From Candidatus Omnitrophota bacterium (lineage in GTDB: Bacteria; Omnitrophota; Gorgyraeia; Gygaellales; Profunditerraquicolaceae): a stretch of 11,886 nt of DNA. The DNA lies in contig JAFGET010000095.1 in NCBI GenBank assembly GCA_016931435.1, positions 1-11,886 of the forward strand, written 5' to 3'. Within the stretch, counting starts at the first letter, position 1. Every line of letters starts with the position of its first letter. Below, piece by piece: positions 1 through 6,386 of the stretch. The notes under the pieces were generated by a model. The model made no database searches. It was not told the DNA's origin and was given only the letters and a program-made list of their open reading frames with translations. The translations under genes were made by a program, and so were the position numbers.

Positions 1-362
1 AAATCTTCGAGCTTAAGTATCTTCGCTTCCTTTTCTATGTCAAAACCAACCCTCTTTAACATATTCAGTAACTGCGCTGTCTTTATCCCCCTTATCGCGG
101 GAGGTTTCTGAAACATTAACCCGATACCCAGGCGGGCTCTCTGATCGATACTTAAGTCGTTAATGCGTTTTCCGTCAAAGATGATCTCCCCTTTCGTAAC
201 TTCATACCCGGAAAAACCCATTATTGCCATAAGCAAAGAGGTCTTTCCCGAACCATTGGGCCCCAGTAAAGCGACCCTTTCTCCTCTTTTAATATCAAGA
301 TTGATACCGGAAAGGACTTCCCTACCCGATATTTTTACAGATAGATCTTTAATTTTAAGCAT
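1..362 (-). CDS. sufC: SufC-like Fe-S cluster assembly ABC ATPase (5' part, cut by window edge)
   Basis: The first 120 residues are readable before the gene leaves the window. They form the N-terminal half of an ABC ATPase: Walker A GPNGSGKT at about residues 34-41, and a Q-loop in LMFQKPPAIRG at about 82-92. The phrase MGFSGYEVTKGEI followed by IDQRARLGIG is characteristic of SufC rather than of a transporter ATPase, and the FQKPPAIRG form resembles archaeal and minimal SufBC systems. SufC partners SufB (with or without SufD) in the cytoplasm to build Fe-S clusters; a sufB gene would be expected just beyond the left edge. The ATG at 362 is the start; an AAGG lies about 12 bases upstream, longer than ideal. 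The signature motif and Walker B are outside the window, so completeness cannot be judged. A different ABC ATPase is possible but less likely. Confidence 0.8.
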   Translation of the reverse strand, partial: MLKIKDLSVKISGREVLSGINLDIKRGERVALLGPNGSGKTSLLMAIMGFSGYEVTKGEIIFDGKRINDLSIDQRARLGIGLMFQKPPAIRGIKTAQLLNMLKRVGFDIEKEAKILKLED

Positions 363-415
363 TCTTTTATTTTGCCTTTTTAAAACTCCGCCAGCCGGCT
401 TCCTTTTAGGTTACC

Positions 416-443
416 ATTTTAACACAGAATAACGACAGCACAA
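416..443 (-). promoter_or_regulatory. Probable sigma70-type promoter for sufC
   Basis: On the minus strand TTGTGC (438-443) is followed by a 16-base spacer and TAAAAT (416-421), five of six matches to the consensus -10. It gives a leader of about 47 bases before the sufC ATG. The -35 is weak. The rest of the 174-base gap (363-536) shows no gene, and no convincing hairpin terminator follows the upstream glycosyltransferase gene. Confidence 0.45.
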
Positions 444-536
444 AACAAAACCGGCAGGTAAACCGAGGGATGAACGCCAGAATCCTTATTTATTGCAGTG
501 CAAAAAAATCGTCTTTTTAAGAGAGGCAAAAAAAGA

Positions 537-2207
537 TCACAAAACCTGTTTAAGCCGGATGATCTTAAACCATCCAAAATCCTTTAAACCAGAAGTATTT
601 TTCCCGATAAAAGAATTCAACCTGCTAAAATCAGTAAGCTTTACCCTGGAAAAAGTGATGCCTTCATTTTCAATGACTACATATTTGACATTAAGCTTTT
701 TAAAATTATGCAATAATTCGTCTTCGTAGGAAGTAAATCTATCGGAATTAAAGCCCGGGATAGTCAGGCCTCCGTGAAACCATAATGAAGGGTTCACCGA
801 AGGCCTCTTTGTCAGAGCGTAAAGAACGGAGAAATCCCCGAACAAAAAGAAATTGTCCTCTTTATTTTTGAAGAATTCGCAGACATCGCGCAGGTCTCTG
901 GCGCGCATCGGTTGCCAATAAAAAGGCACGGAAAACGACATGAACCTAAGCTCAGAAGGCAGCTGACGGGATCCATCATTATCCCGGGTAAAGGAAAGAG
1001 AATTCACCATCCTGGAATTATTTATCCTTTCGTTAAATATTGCCGCATCAAAAATAGCGACCGCGAAAAAAACAGAAGCAACGCATAAGCGAAAAAGCTG
1101 TCTGTGTTTTAAAAAACCCGCGGAAATTAAAGACCTATCCATGAGGTTATGGATAATCCCCAGGCTCAAAAACAAATAAGGAATCCCGTTTTCTATCTGA
1201 TGCAATGTAAAAGCTATGAAGAGATTACATATGACAAGCAAAAAAATGGACAAAAAAGCCTCTTTAACTAAACCGGAAGCCCGGCTTTTCTTCAGAAACT
1301 TTATGATCAAGGCGATAATAAATCCGGCATAGACTAAAACAAAAGAATTCATCCTTACTATACTTCCAGAAAGCAAGTAATGCGGGTAAAAGAATATCCT
1401 GCATATCTGCAAGACCGAAAGTCCGTGTAATAACCTTTGCGCGCGCAACAAGCCGATATTGTAAGGCAATTCCATAAAGTATACCTTCAGGCGCAAGGGG
1501 TCTATTGGTAAAACCTTGTATGATATCAATATCAGACAAAAAGTAAAAATAGCTCCCGCAAGCAATGATATCAGCATCCTTGCGCGCGATCTCTTTTCGG
1601 GCATGAAAAGGAATATAAAAACGAGCACGGGTATAGAAAAAACCGCGGGGATCTGTTTACTGAAATAGGCCAGGCTAAATATAAAGGGGACAAAAAACCA
1701 GGCTAAATATAAACTCCGGCCATTTGCTTTGGCCCTTCCGGAAACAAGCGCGACGGCTAAAGCTAAAAGGATAAAAAAGAAAGAGTGCTGCTCCATGAAC
1801 GGCACGCCTACGGGAGGATAAAAAATAATCCCGCTCAACAAAGAATAAAATAAGGAAATCGCCCTGGAGGCATTCAACAGGCGTAATACGAAAAATACGC
1901 ATAGGGAGAATAAACCGTTAAATAAAGCTGCGCTCAGGCAATAGACAAACCAGTTTATACCAAACAGCTTGAAGAATAAAGCCTGCAACAGAATAGGGAC
2001 TATGCCATTAGGAGTATTAAAGTCGCGTAAGGGTATCTGCCCGCAAAGGACCCTCCATGCTCCGTCAAAGACTATAAAATGGTCCATGGGGTTTATGCCT
2101 CTTTTACCGTAATATAGGCAAATCGATACCGCAAAAATAAAAACTCCGGATAATGACAGAGCTAGATAATATTTTCTGAGCATATCACGCAGATCATCTT
2201 TGGTCAT
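537..2207 (-). CDS. GT-C fold polytopic membrane glycosyltransferase (GT39/ArnT-like)
   Basis: This 556-residue protein has roughly eleven hydrophobic segments spread over the first 400 residues, then a soluble C-terminal region of about 140 residues. This is the layout of GT-C enzymes, which move a sugar from a polyprenyl-phosphate donor to an acceptor on the outer face of the inner membrane. The first large loop reads FDGAWRVLCGQIPLRDF followed by NTPNG, matching the family pattern in which an early Asp is catalytic. The start chosen is the ATG at 2207, whose ATGA overlaps the stop of the upstream EamA gene; an ATG 51 bases earlier would give a larger overlap inside that gene. The overlap implies translational coupling. 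Donor and acceptor cannot be told from sequence. Confidence 0.75.
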   Translation of the reverse strand: MTKDDLRDMLRKYYLALSLSGVFIFAVSICLYYGKRGINPMDHFIVFDGAWRVLCGQIPLRDFNTPNGIVPILLQALFFKLFGINWFVYCLSAALFNGLFSLCVFFVLRLLNASRAISLFYSLLSGIIFYPPVGVPFMEQHSFFFILLALAVALVSGRAKANGRSLYLAWFFVPFIFSLAYFSKQIPAVFSIPVLVFIFLFMPEKRSRARMLISLLAGAIFTFCLILISYKVLPIDPLRLKVYFMELPYNIGLLRAQRLLHGLSVLQICRIFFYPHYLLSGSIVRMNSFVLVYAGFIIALIIKFLKKSRASGLVKEAFLSIFLLVICNLFIAFTLHQIENGIPYLFLSLGIIHNLMDRSLISAGFLKHRQLFRLCVASVFFAVAIFDAAIFNERINNSRMVNSLSFTRDNDGSRQLPSELRFMSFSVPFYWQPMRARDLRDVCEFFKNKEDNFFLFGDFSVLYALTKRPSVNPSLWFHGGLTIPGFNSDRFTSYEDELLHNFKKLNVKYVVIENEGITFSRVKLTDFSRLNSFIGKNTSGLKDFGWFKIIRLKQVL

Positions 2208-2626
2208 TTTAAAATAATGATAAAAACCCCCGCCGTAATCAAAAATACGCCCAACCATTGATATAAGCCTAATCGTTCTCCTAGAAACAATAGCGATAAG
2301 ACCACCGCGAAAACAAGGCTCAACTTATCTATAGGCGCAACCAATGAAGCCGGCCCTAACTGCAGGGCGCGAAAATAGCACAGCCAGGAAAGCCCTGTAG
2401 TAATAGCAGAAAGCACGAGAAAGATCAAGCAATGCCTGTCTATTAAAAAAGGATTCCTCCACTCGCGCCTGAATCCGATGATCGCGCCCAAAAATACGAT
2501 AATAACGATAGTCCTTATGAAAGTCGCCAGATTAGAAGAGACATTTTTTACCCCTACCTTTGCCAATATCGCCGTCAATCCTGCAAAAAAAGCGGAACCA
2601 AGCGCAAATATTTTCCAATCCAACAT
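2204..2626 (-). CDS. Small EamA/DMT-family membrane transporter (single EamA domain)
   Basis: This 140-residue, almost wholly hydrophobic protein has about five membrane segments and one EamA repeat, half the size of the usual ten-helix DMT transporters. The conserved ending runs through GPASLVAPIDKLSLVFAV, a hydrophobic stretch, GERL and a last helix with GVFLITAGVF. Small DMT proteins usually work as dimers; ArnE/ArnF, which flip a lipid-linked aminosugar for the GT-C enzyme ArnT, are a known example. The ATG at 2626 is well supported by an AAGGAGG ribosome-binding site (2633-2639) six bases upstream. A 15-codon in-frame extension would read through that site and is not used. The stop overlaps the glycosyltransferase start, so a role as lipid-sugar flippase for that enzyme is a reasonable inference. 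Export of another small molecule is not excluded. Confidence 0.8.
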   Translation of the reverse strand: MLDWKIFALGSAFFAGLTAILAKVGVKNVSSNLATFIRTIVIIVFLGAIIGFRREWRNPFLIDRHCLIFLVLSAITTGLSWLCYFRALQLGPASLVAPIDKLSLVFAVVLSLLFLGERLGLYQWLGVFLITAGVFIIILK

Positions 2627-2632
2627 ACTTAA

Positions 2633-2639
2633 CCTCCTT
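2633..2639 (-). promoter_or_regulatory. Strong ribosome-binding site abutting a hairpin, EamA gene
   Basis: AAGGAGG with a six-base spacer to the ATG at 2626 fixes the start. Its first base is also the closing base of the hairpin at 2639-2656, so folding of that hairpin could influence ribosome access. Confidence 0.75.
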
Positions 2640-2730
2640 CCCGCAGAAAAGCGGGACACCCAGCATACCAATAAGCTGGGGTGTTACCCTAGAAAAGGGT
2701 ACACCCAGCATACCAATAAGCTGGGGTGTT
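2639..2730 (-). repeat. Two tandem ~45-bp double-hairpin repeat units in the EamA leader
   Basis: An identical 30-base sequence occurs at 2656-2685 and 2701-2730, period 45. Each copy is itself an imperfect inverted repeat with arms ACACC-CAGC and GCTGG-GGTGT around a short AT-rich loop. Each is preceded by a second small hairpin: TCCCGC/GCGGGA with loop AGAAAA (2639-2656), and TACCCT/AGGGTA with loop AGAAA (2685-2701). These two stems differ in sequence yet both pair perfectly, while the AGAAA loop is kept. The 3' arm of the first 30-mer can alternatively pair with the 5' arm of the second around the TACCCT hairpin, so competing folds exist. The element fills most of the 167-base leader between the upstream small gene and EamA. 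It could be a REP-like palindromic element or a structured mRNA leader. Confidence 0.8.
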
Positions 2731-2742
2731 AGACGCAGTAAA

Positions 2743-2770
2743 CGCCCAAACCTATCGGATAGTTTGAGCG
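2743..2770 (-). terminator. Stem-loop downstream of the small secreted-protein gene, possible terminator
   Basis: On the minus strand CGCTCAAAC pairs with GTTTGGGCG (one U-G pair), followed inward by TATC/GATA with a single bulged base. It lies 24 bases after the stop of the gene at 2794-3168. The following bases, TTTACTGCG, form only a short U-run, so this is at best a weak intrinsic terminator; it may simply protect the mRNA 3' end. Confidence 0.4.
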
Positions 2771-2793
2771 CTATCATTCTTATCAGTTATTCA

Positions 2794-3168
2794 TTAATCT
2801 CCGAAAAATATAGAAACAAACTCTTTAAGCGCGGAACCGAAGCTGGATACGCTTGAGGTCACCCCGTCGATTATCCCTTTTGCTTCTTCTCCGGGAGAGC
2901 GCATAACTGCCGCTGCCTTATATTTGAATTTCCCGCGTTTTTCTGGCTTCTCCTGCTCCCAGACTTCTTCATGCCATGTCTTTTTAATATTTTTTGGCCC
3001 TGCTACAAATGCCCCGTAAAACGGAGCCCCCACAGTCTCAACCAGCCTGCGGCTGATATTATAAATATGGTGCGGTGTAGAGCGACAGAACGCAGATCTT
3101 GAAGGCATAAAAATGAACAAAATAAAAACTACTGCTGTCAAAAATATCTTTTTTAAATTATCAGCCAC
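2794..3168 (-). CDS. Small exported or membrane-anchored protein of unknown function
   Basis: No family was recognised for this 124-residue protein. Residues about 5-25 form a positively led hydrophobic signal or anchor (LKKIFLTAVVFILFIFMP), followed by SRSAFCRS; that cysteine is a poor lipobox because Phe precedes it. The mature part has an aromatic/Gly segment (VGAPFYGAFVAGPKNIKKTW), a charged middle (EEVWEQEKPEKRGKFKYK) and a Ser/Gly-rich, probably amphipathic C-terminus ending in FFGD. The start is GTG at 3168, overlapping the last 8 bases of the upstream phosphatase-like gene, with AAAGGA about ten bases upstream. The overlap implies co-expression with the lipoprotein and probably the tamB-like gene, suggesting a job in the cell envelope. 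That role is inference from position only. Confidence 0.65.
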   Translation of the reverse strand: MADNLKKIFLTAVVFILFIFMPSRSAFCRSTPHHIYNISRRLVETVGAPFYGAFVAGPKNIKKTWHEEVWEQEKPEKRGKFKYKAAAVMRSPGEEAKGIIDGVTSSVSSFGSALKEFVSIFFGD

Positions 3169-3760
3169 TTGTTTTATTCCTTTCTACGAATTCATATAAC
3201 ACTTTACGGTCTTTTAACTGATGGATATAGTCTTTAAGCACTGTTTCTCCGCGATAAGGCCAAAAACCATGCTCCACTGCTTCGCGATACCCTTCTTTCG
3301 GCCCTTTTTTTTCAACTATCACCCGATATACCGCGATCATTGCTCCGGTAAGGTCCCGCCCTCTAGTGCAATGTACAAATACGGGCTGCAGAGAACGGTC
3401 CGTCACCGTCTTTAAAAATAGCAGCACTTTTTCATCTTCCGGCCAAACATAGACACTTAAGGGTATTTGGACAAATTCAAACCCGTAATCTGCGGCGGCC
3501 TTTTTTTCATCCGCGGAACGCTTATTTTCTGCGCTTAAATTTACTATAGTTTTTATTCCCAGTTCCTTGAGCCTCTGATAACCTTGCGGCTTAGGATAGC
3601 CTCCGCGATAGATCCCTTCAGTAACCCGGCTGAAGTTAGGAATATCGTAGAAAGGATCCTTTAAATAAGAAAGATAGACGCATCCGCTGATAAAAAACGC
3701 AAGAAAAAATAACGTCATTAACCGCTTAATCATCCCGGCTATTTTCCGATCTATGATCAT
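3161..3760 (-). CDS. Phosphatase-fold (DSP/PTP-like) lipoprotein with altered P-loop
   Basis: The N-terminus has a charged start, a hydrophobic run and lipobox ISGC (Cys27), so it is probably a lipoprotein acting outside the cytoplasm. The rest matches small cysteine-phosphatases of the Siw14/DSP type: FSRVTEGIYRGGYPKPQG, then LGIKTIVNLSAE, then a P-loop HCTRGRDLTG at residues 130-139. The normal signature is HCxxGxDRTG; here the arginine six after the nucleophilic Cys131 is Leu137 (codon CTT, one base from CGT). Since that arginine binds phosphate, activity should be strongly reduced or absent, which suggests a pseudophosphatase that binds or scaffolds. WPED at about 106-109 may be the remnant general-acid loop. 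The ATG at 3760 has AAAGG unusually close; the ATG at 3733 also gives a good signal peptide. It follows the tamB-like gene by 34 bases. Confidence 0.75.
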   Translation of the reverse strand: MIIDRKIAGMIKRLMTLFFLAFFISGCVYLSYLKDPFYDIPNFSRVTEGIYRGGYPKPQGYQRLKELGIKTIVNLSAENKRSADEKKAAADYGFEFVQIPLSVYVWPEDEKVLLFLKTVTDRSLQPVFVHCTRGRDLTGAMIAVYRVIVEKKGPKEGYREAVEHGFWPYRGETVLKDYIHQLKDRKVLYEFVERNKTSG

Positions 3761-3794
3761 ACCTTTCTAAAATACAGTCGCGCATCAACCTGGA

Positions 3795-5066
3795 CTAAAA
3801 CTTTTTTTTGATATTTATCATTACCTTATCGTCAGCCTTTTGCTTATCCTGGGCTTCCTTACTCTTATCCTCCTGCTTCAGGTCTTTTTCCGCTTTAATA
3901 GAAATACTGTCTGTAATTTTATATTCCGTGCCGACTTTCTGGGTCAACCCTGCCTCCTCCTTCTTTGTCTTATCCTGCTCAACGGCATAACTTGCATCAA
4001 CCTTATCGGAAATAGCCTTTTTGAAACCGATGCCTTTTTTATCTTTTTCTAATATTAAAGAAAGGTCGTTTATCCCAAGGCCCTGCGCTAATCTAGCCCC
4101 CGCCCCGGCAAAGAAAAAGTAATCTATGAAATCTTTGGCTAAATCTGCCGATAACTGCCCCTGGCTGAACATCCCCTCCGTGCTTTTCCAGCTCTTGCCT
4201 GTCAAAAGCATTAGCAGTAATATCTTCTCTGGATGAGGAGGCTCGGAAGATAATTTCAATTCCGGCTTCTGGGGCGTGCCGCTTAAATTGATATCGATCT
4301 TCACCTGCTCCACGACAGACCGCCCCGCAAGATCCAAGATAGGGCTTTGGGGCAAGCCGTCAAATATTATCCTGCTTTCTTTTAAATCGACAGGGATTAT
4401 CTTAGTCGCGGATACATTTCCGCCCTTCAATAAAACCGGCCCGGATACTTTAAGGCCTTTATCTATGTCTTTAAGCCGTAGATCAAAGATAACCGGCGTA
4501 TTTAATAGGGAAAACCCGTTACGCGAAAGCTCGATTATATTAAACTCCCCTTTTAATTGCGGCTCAGATAGCCTGCCTTTTATATAGGCATCAAAATCTG
4601 CTATTACCCCCGATATCTTCTGCGCTTTATCGTCTTTAATAAAAAGGTTTAAGATCTCTGCCGCGCTTATGCTCTTTGAATATACGTTTATATCTAAATC
4701 GCCTTGCTTGAGCGAACCGTAAAACAAGACCGTGTCAAAATTAGGCATTACCAGCCTTGCGTTATTTATATCAAGCTCAAGCGAAGAAAGGCTAAGAGAC
4801 GAAAAAGATATCTTTAATTTCTGGACCTTTAAAACGCTGCCCCCGGGAAGAAAATCCAAGCTATCCAAAACGATATTCTCATATGATACCGCCTGCGCGA
4901 TGCTTCCCTGAGCCCTGCTGAAACTGAGGCTTTCAGGGGCAATGTATCTTGAAAGAAACAATTTTATGATCGATGTCGCGCCCGCGGCAGTAAAAAACAG
5001 ATAATAGGCCGTGAGGATCAAAAAAATAGGTAAGATAAGATAAAGATATGGCTTTTTTAGTCGCAT
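3795..5066 (-). CDS. tamB: Short TamB-like (DUF490) envelope assembly protein
   Basis: At 423 residues it is much shorter than the >1,200-residue TamB of proteobacteria. One N-terminal membrane anchor (about 7-26) is followed by a periplasmic region rich in alternating beta-strands, with repeated phrases such as LDINNARLVMPNF and GVIADFDAYIKGRLSEP that suit the AsmA/TamB beta-groove. The C-terminal third carries the recognisable TamB signature: SGTPQKPELKLSSEPPHPEK followed by ILLLMLLTGKSW. It then has a lysine/glutamate-rich stretch (about 365-415) and ends in MINIKKKF, a strand with terminal Phe. TamB-family proteins bridge the two membranes and move lipids or assist outer-membrane protein insertion. 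No BamA/TamA partner is in the window. The ATG at 5066 lacks a nearby Shine-Dalgarno; an in-frame TAA five bases upstream excludes an earlier start. The gene likely leads an operon with the lipoprotein and small exported protein. Confidence 0.75.
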   Translation of the reverse strand: MRLKKPYLYLILPIFLILTAYYLFFTAAGATSIIKLFLSRYIAPESLSFSRAQGSIAQAVSYENIVLDSLDFLPGGSVLKVQKLKISFSSLSLSSLELDINNARLVMPNFDTVLFYGSLKQGDLDINVYSKSISAAEILNLFIKDDKAQKISGVIADFDAYIKGRLSEPQLKGEFNIIELSRNGFSLLNTPVIFDLRLKDIDKGLKVSGPVLLKGGNVSATKIIPVDLKESRIIFDGLPQSPILDLAGRSVVEQVKIDINLSGTPQKPELKLSSEPPHPEKILLLMLLTGKSWKSTEGMFSQGQLSADLAKDFIDYFFFAGAGARLAQGLGINDLSLILEKDKKGIGFKKAISDKVDASYAVEQDKTKKEEAGLTQKVGTEYKITDSISIKAEKDLKQEDKSKEAQDKQKADDKVMINIKKKF

Positions 5067-5079
5067 GGCTTATAAACAG

Positions 5080-5105
5080 AAAAAACGCCTCCTTAAAAGG
5101 CGTTT
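5080..5105 (-). terminator. Rho-independent terminator of argC
   Basis: On the minus strand AAACGCCT (5105-5098), a seven-base loop and AGGCGTTT (5090-5083) form an eight-base-pair stem, continuing into a run of six T (5085-5080). It sits 55 bases after the argC stop and 14 bases before the tamB-like ATG. The loop and 3' arm contain AAGGAGG, 21 bases from that ATG. Confidence 0.85.
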
Positions 5106-5159
5106 CTACTTGATCTTTTACTGAAATTTGCGGGATCCAATATTTCTTTTTTAAGAAGA

Positions 5160-6224
5160 TTAAAAAAGCAGCCCTTCCGTTTGCTTAAGGCCGAAAGCTA
5201 TGTTCATATTTTGCACGGCTTGGGAGGCGGCGCCTTTAAAAAGGTTATCTATGCAGGCCATAGCAACGCAGGTATTTGTCCTTGAGTTATAATGCACACC
5301 GATATCGCAGAAATTAGTGCCGGTGACATTTTGAATCTCGGGATATTCCCCCTCCTTCATGATCCTTATGAAAGGAGCATCCTTATAAAAAGCCCGGTAT
5401 TTTTTTAGAATATCTGCGGTCGTGATCCTTTTATTCAATTTAAGATACGAGCTGGTAAGCATCCCGTATTTAAAAGGTGCCACGCAGGGGGCAAAAAGGA
5501 CTTTGATCTTACGATGCGACAATACGGCAAGCTCCTGCTCTATCTCGGGAGTATGGGGATGAATCCCTATTTTATAAGGCTTGATGTTCTCCTGCACTTC
5601 TATGGCCATATTTCTTTCATTAGGCCTTCTGCCCGCTCCCGAAACACCGCAAATAGCCTCTACTACTACCGTTGCGGATTTATCTTCGAGTTTATTTGCT
5701 AAAATAGGAGCGAGAGAAAGGATAGCGCAGGTAGAATAACATCCTGGGTTAGCGATAAAATCCGCATCTTTTATTTTATTAAAATAAAGCTCCGGCAGCC
5801 CGTAAACCGCCTTTTTTAAAAGGGCCCGATCGCCGTGCGTAAAACCGTACCACTCTTTATATAACGAAGCGTCTTTTAACCTAAAATCAGCGCTTAGATC
5901 TATGAATTTTATGGCTGATCCGGTTTTTTGCGCGAGAGCGGACAAAAATGAGGTGCCTTTGAGTTGTTCTCCGTGCGGCTTTGCCAAAAACACCACATCG
6001 CAATCTCTTATTATCTTATCGGGTTCGTATTTAGTGGTCTTAAGGCGTAATATATTACCGAGGGCCCTATGGATCTCTCCCGCCTCCTGGCCCGTTTTTG
6101 TCTGGGAAGTCAATAATGCCAAAGAAACGTATTTATGCCGGGATAATATCTTAAGCAGGACCCCGGCAGAAAGGCTGCTTGCCCCTACTACGCCAACCCT
6201 GATAGATTTTTTTAAAATGGACAT
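5160..6224 (-). CDS. argC: N-acetyl-gamma-glutamyl-phosphate reductase
   Basis: ArgC carries out the third step of arginine synthesis in the cytoplasm, the NADPH-dependent reduction of N-acetylglutamyl-5-phosphate to the semialdehyde (EC 1.2.1.38). The Rossmann motif GVVGASSLSAG is at about 11-21, slightly off the usual GASGYTG. The catalytic cysteine is in ANPGCYST (Cys162), ICGVSGAGR is the usual GVSGAGR block, and HPHTPEIEQEL holds the conserved histidine region. At 354 residues the length is normal. The ATG at 6224 follows GAGG with a six-base spacer. A TTG start 20 codons earlier would place coding sequence over the promoter and is rejected. The gene has its own promoter and terminator, so it appears monocistronic; no other arg gene is near. 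Confidence 0.95.
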   Translation of the reverse strand: MSILKKSIRVGVVGASSLSAGVLLKILSRHKYVSLALLTSQTKTGQEAGEIHRALGNILRLKTTKYEPDKIIRDCDVVFLAKPHGEQLKGTSFLSALAQKTGSAIKFIDLSADFRLKDASLYKEWYGFTHGDRALLKKAVYGLPELYFNKIKDADFIANPGCYSTCAILSLAPILANKLEDKSATVVVEAICGVSGAGRRPNERNMAIEVQENIKPYKIGIHPHTPEIEQELAVLSHRKIKVLFAPCVAPFKYGMLTSSYLKLNKRITTADILKKYRAFYKDAPFIRIMKEGEYPEIQNVTGTNFCDIGVHYNSRTNTCVAMACIDNLFKGAASQAVQNMNIAFGLKQTEGLLF

Positions 6225-6243
6225 ATCCGGCCTCTTTTTTTGT

Positions 6244-6271
6244 AATATATCAGAAGGTATGGAATTGTCAA
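6244..6271 (-). promoter_or_regulatory. Consensus-like sigma70 promoter of argC
   Basis: A perfect TTGACA -35 (6266-6271), a 16-base spacer and TATATT -10 (6244-6249) lie just upstream of argC. The predicted start point is near 6237, giving a very short leader carrying only the ribosome-binding site. Confidence 0.8.
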
Positions 6272-6272
6272 A

Positions 6273-6283
6273 TGAAAGTTTCA
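6273..6283. promoter_or_regulatory. Perfect palindrome next to the argC -35, candidate operator
   Basis: TGAAAGTTTCA is a perfect 5+1+5 dyad one base from the -35 box. It recalls ARG-box half sites (TGAAT/ATTCA) but is shorter than the 18-bp ArgR consensus, so the regulator is unknown. A second dyad, ATCAAGG (6284-6290) with CCTTGAT (6306-6312), lies beside it. Confidence 0.35.
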
Positions 6284-6329
6284 ATCAAGGAATTCTTACC
6301 ACGGGCCTTGATGCCCGGTAATAGAACAA

Positions 6330-6358
6330 AAGGGGGCGGATAAATTATCCGCCCCCTT
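6330..6358 (-). terminator. Strong intrinsic terminator of gap
   Basis: A perfect 13-base-pair stem (6330-6342 with 6346-6358) has a three-base loop and a core of GGGGGCGGAT/ATCCGCCCCC. On the minus strand it runs into TTTTGTTCTATT. It starts 28 bases after the gap stop codon and closes the galT-galT-gap transcript before the argC promoter. Confidence 0.9.
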
Positions 6359-6386
6359 GATTCAAAACTGACATCCCTTTTTCTGA

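Noticed and set aside
163..432. Plus-strand open frame over the sufC region
   Set aside because: It is antisense to a clear ABC ATPase and its product resembles no known protein.
2656..2730. Two identical 30-base repeats separated by 15 bases, considered as a mini CRISPR array
   Set aside because: Only two copies are present, the spacer is far too short and is itself a hairpin, there are no cas genes, and the repeats sit in a gene leader.
2478..2777. Open frames on both strands across the hairpin repeats, one with a repeated peptide TPQLIGMLGVP
   Set aside because: They overlap the well-supported EamA gene and owe their repeated peptide to the 45-bp period being divisible by three; no ribosome-binding site supports them.
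3800..3809. Run of T on the plus strand near the tamB-like 3' end, considered as a terminator
   Set aside because: It encodes the terminal lysines of the tamB-like gene on the minus strand and has no adjoining stem.
6225..6284. TTG-initiated 20-codon extension of argC
   Set aside because: It covers the -35/-10 promoter and lacks family similarity; the ATG at 6224 has a good ribosome-binding site.
6302..6317. CGGGC/GCCCG hairpin upstream of the argC promoter, considered as a second terminator
   Set aside because: The stem is only five pairs with no following T-run, and a far stronger terminator lies just before it.
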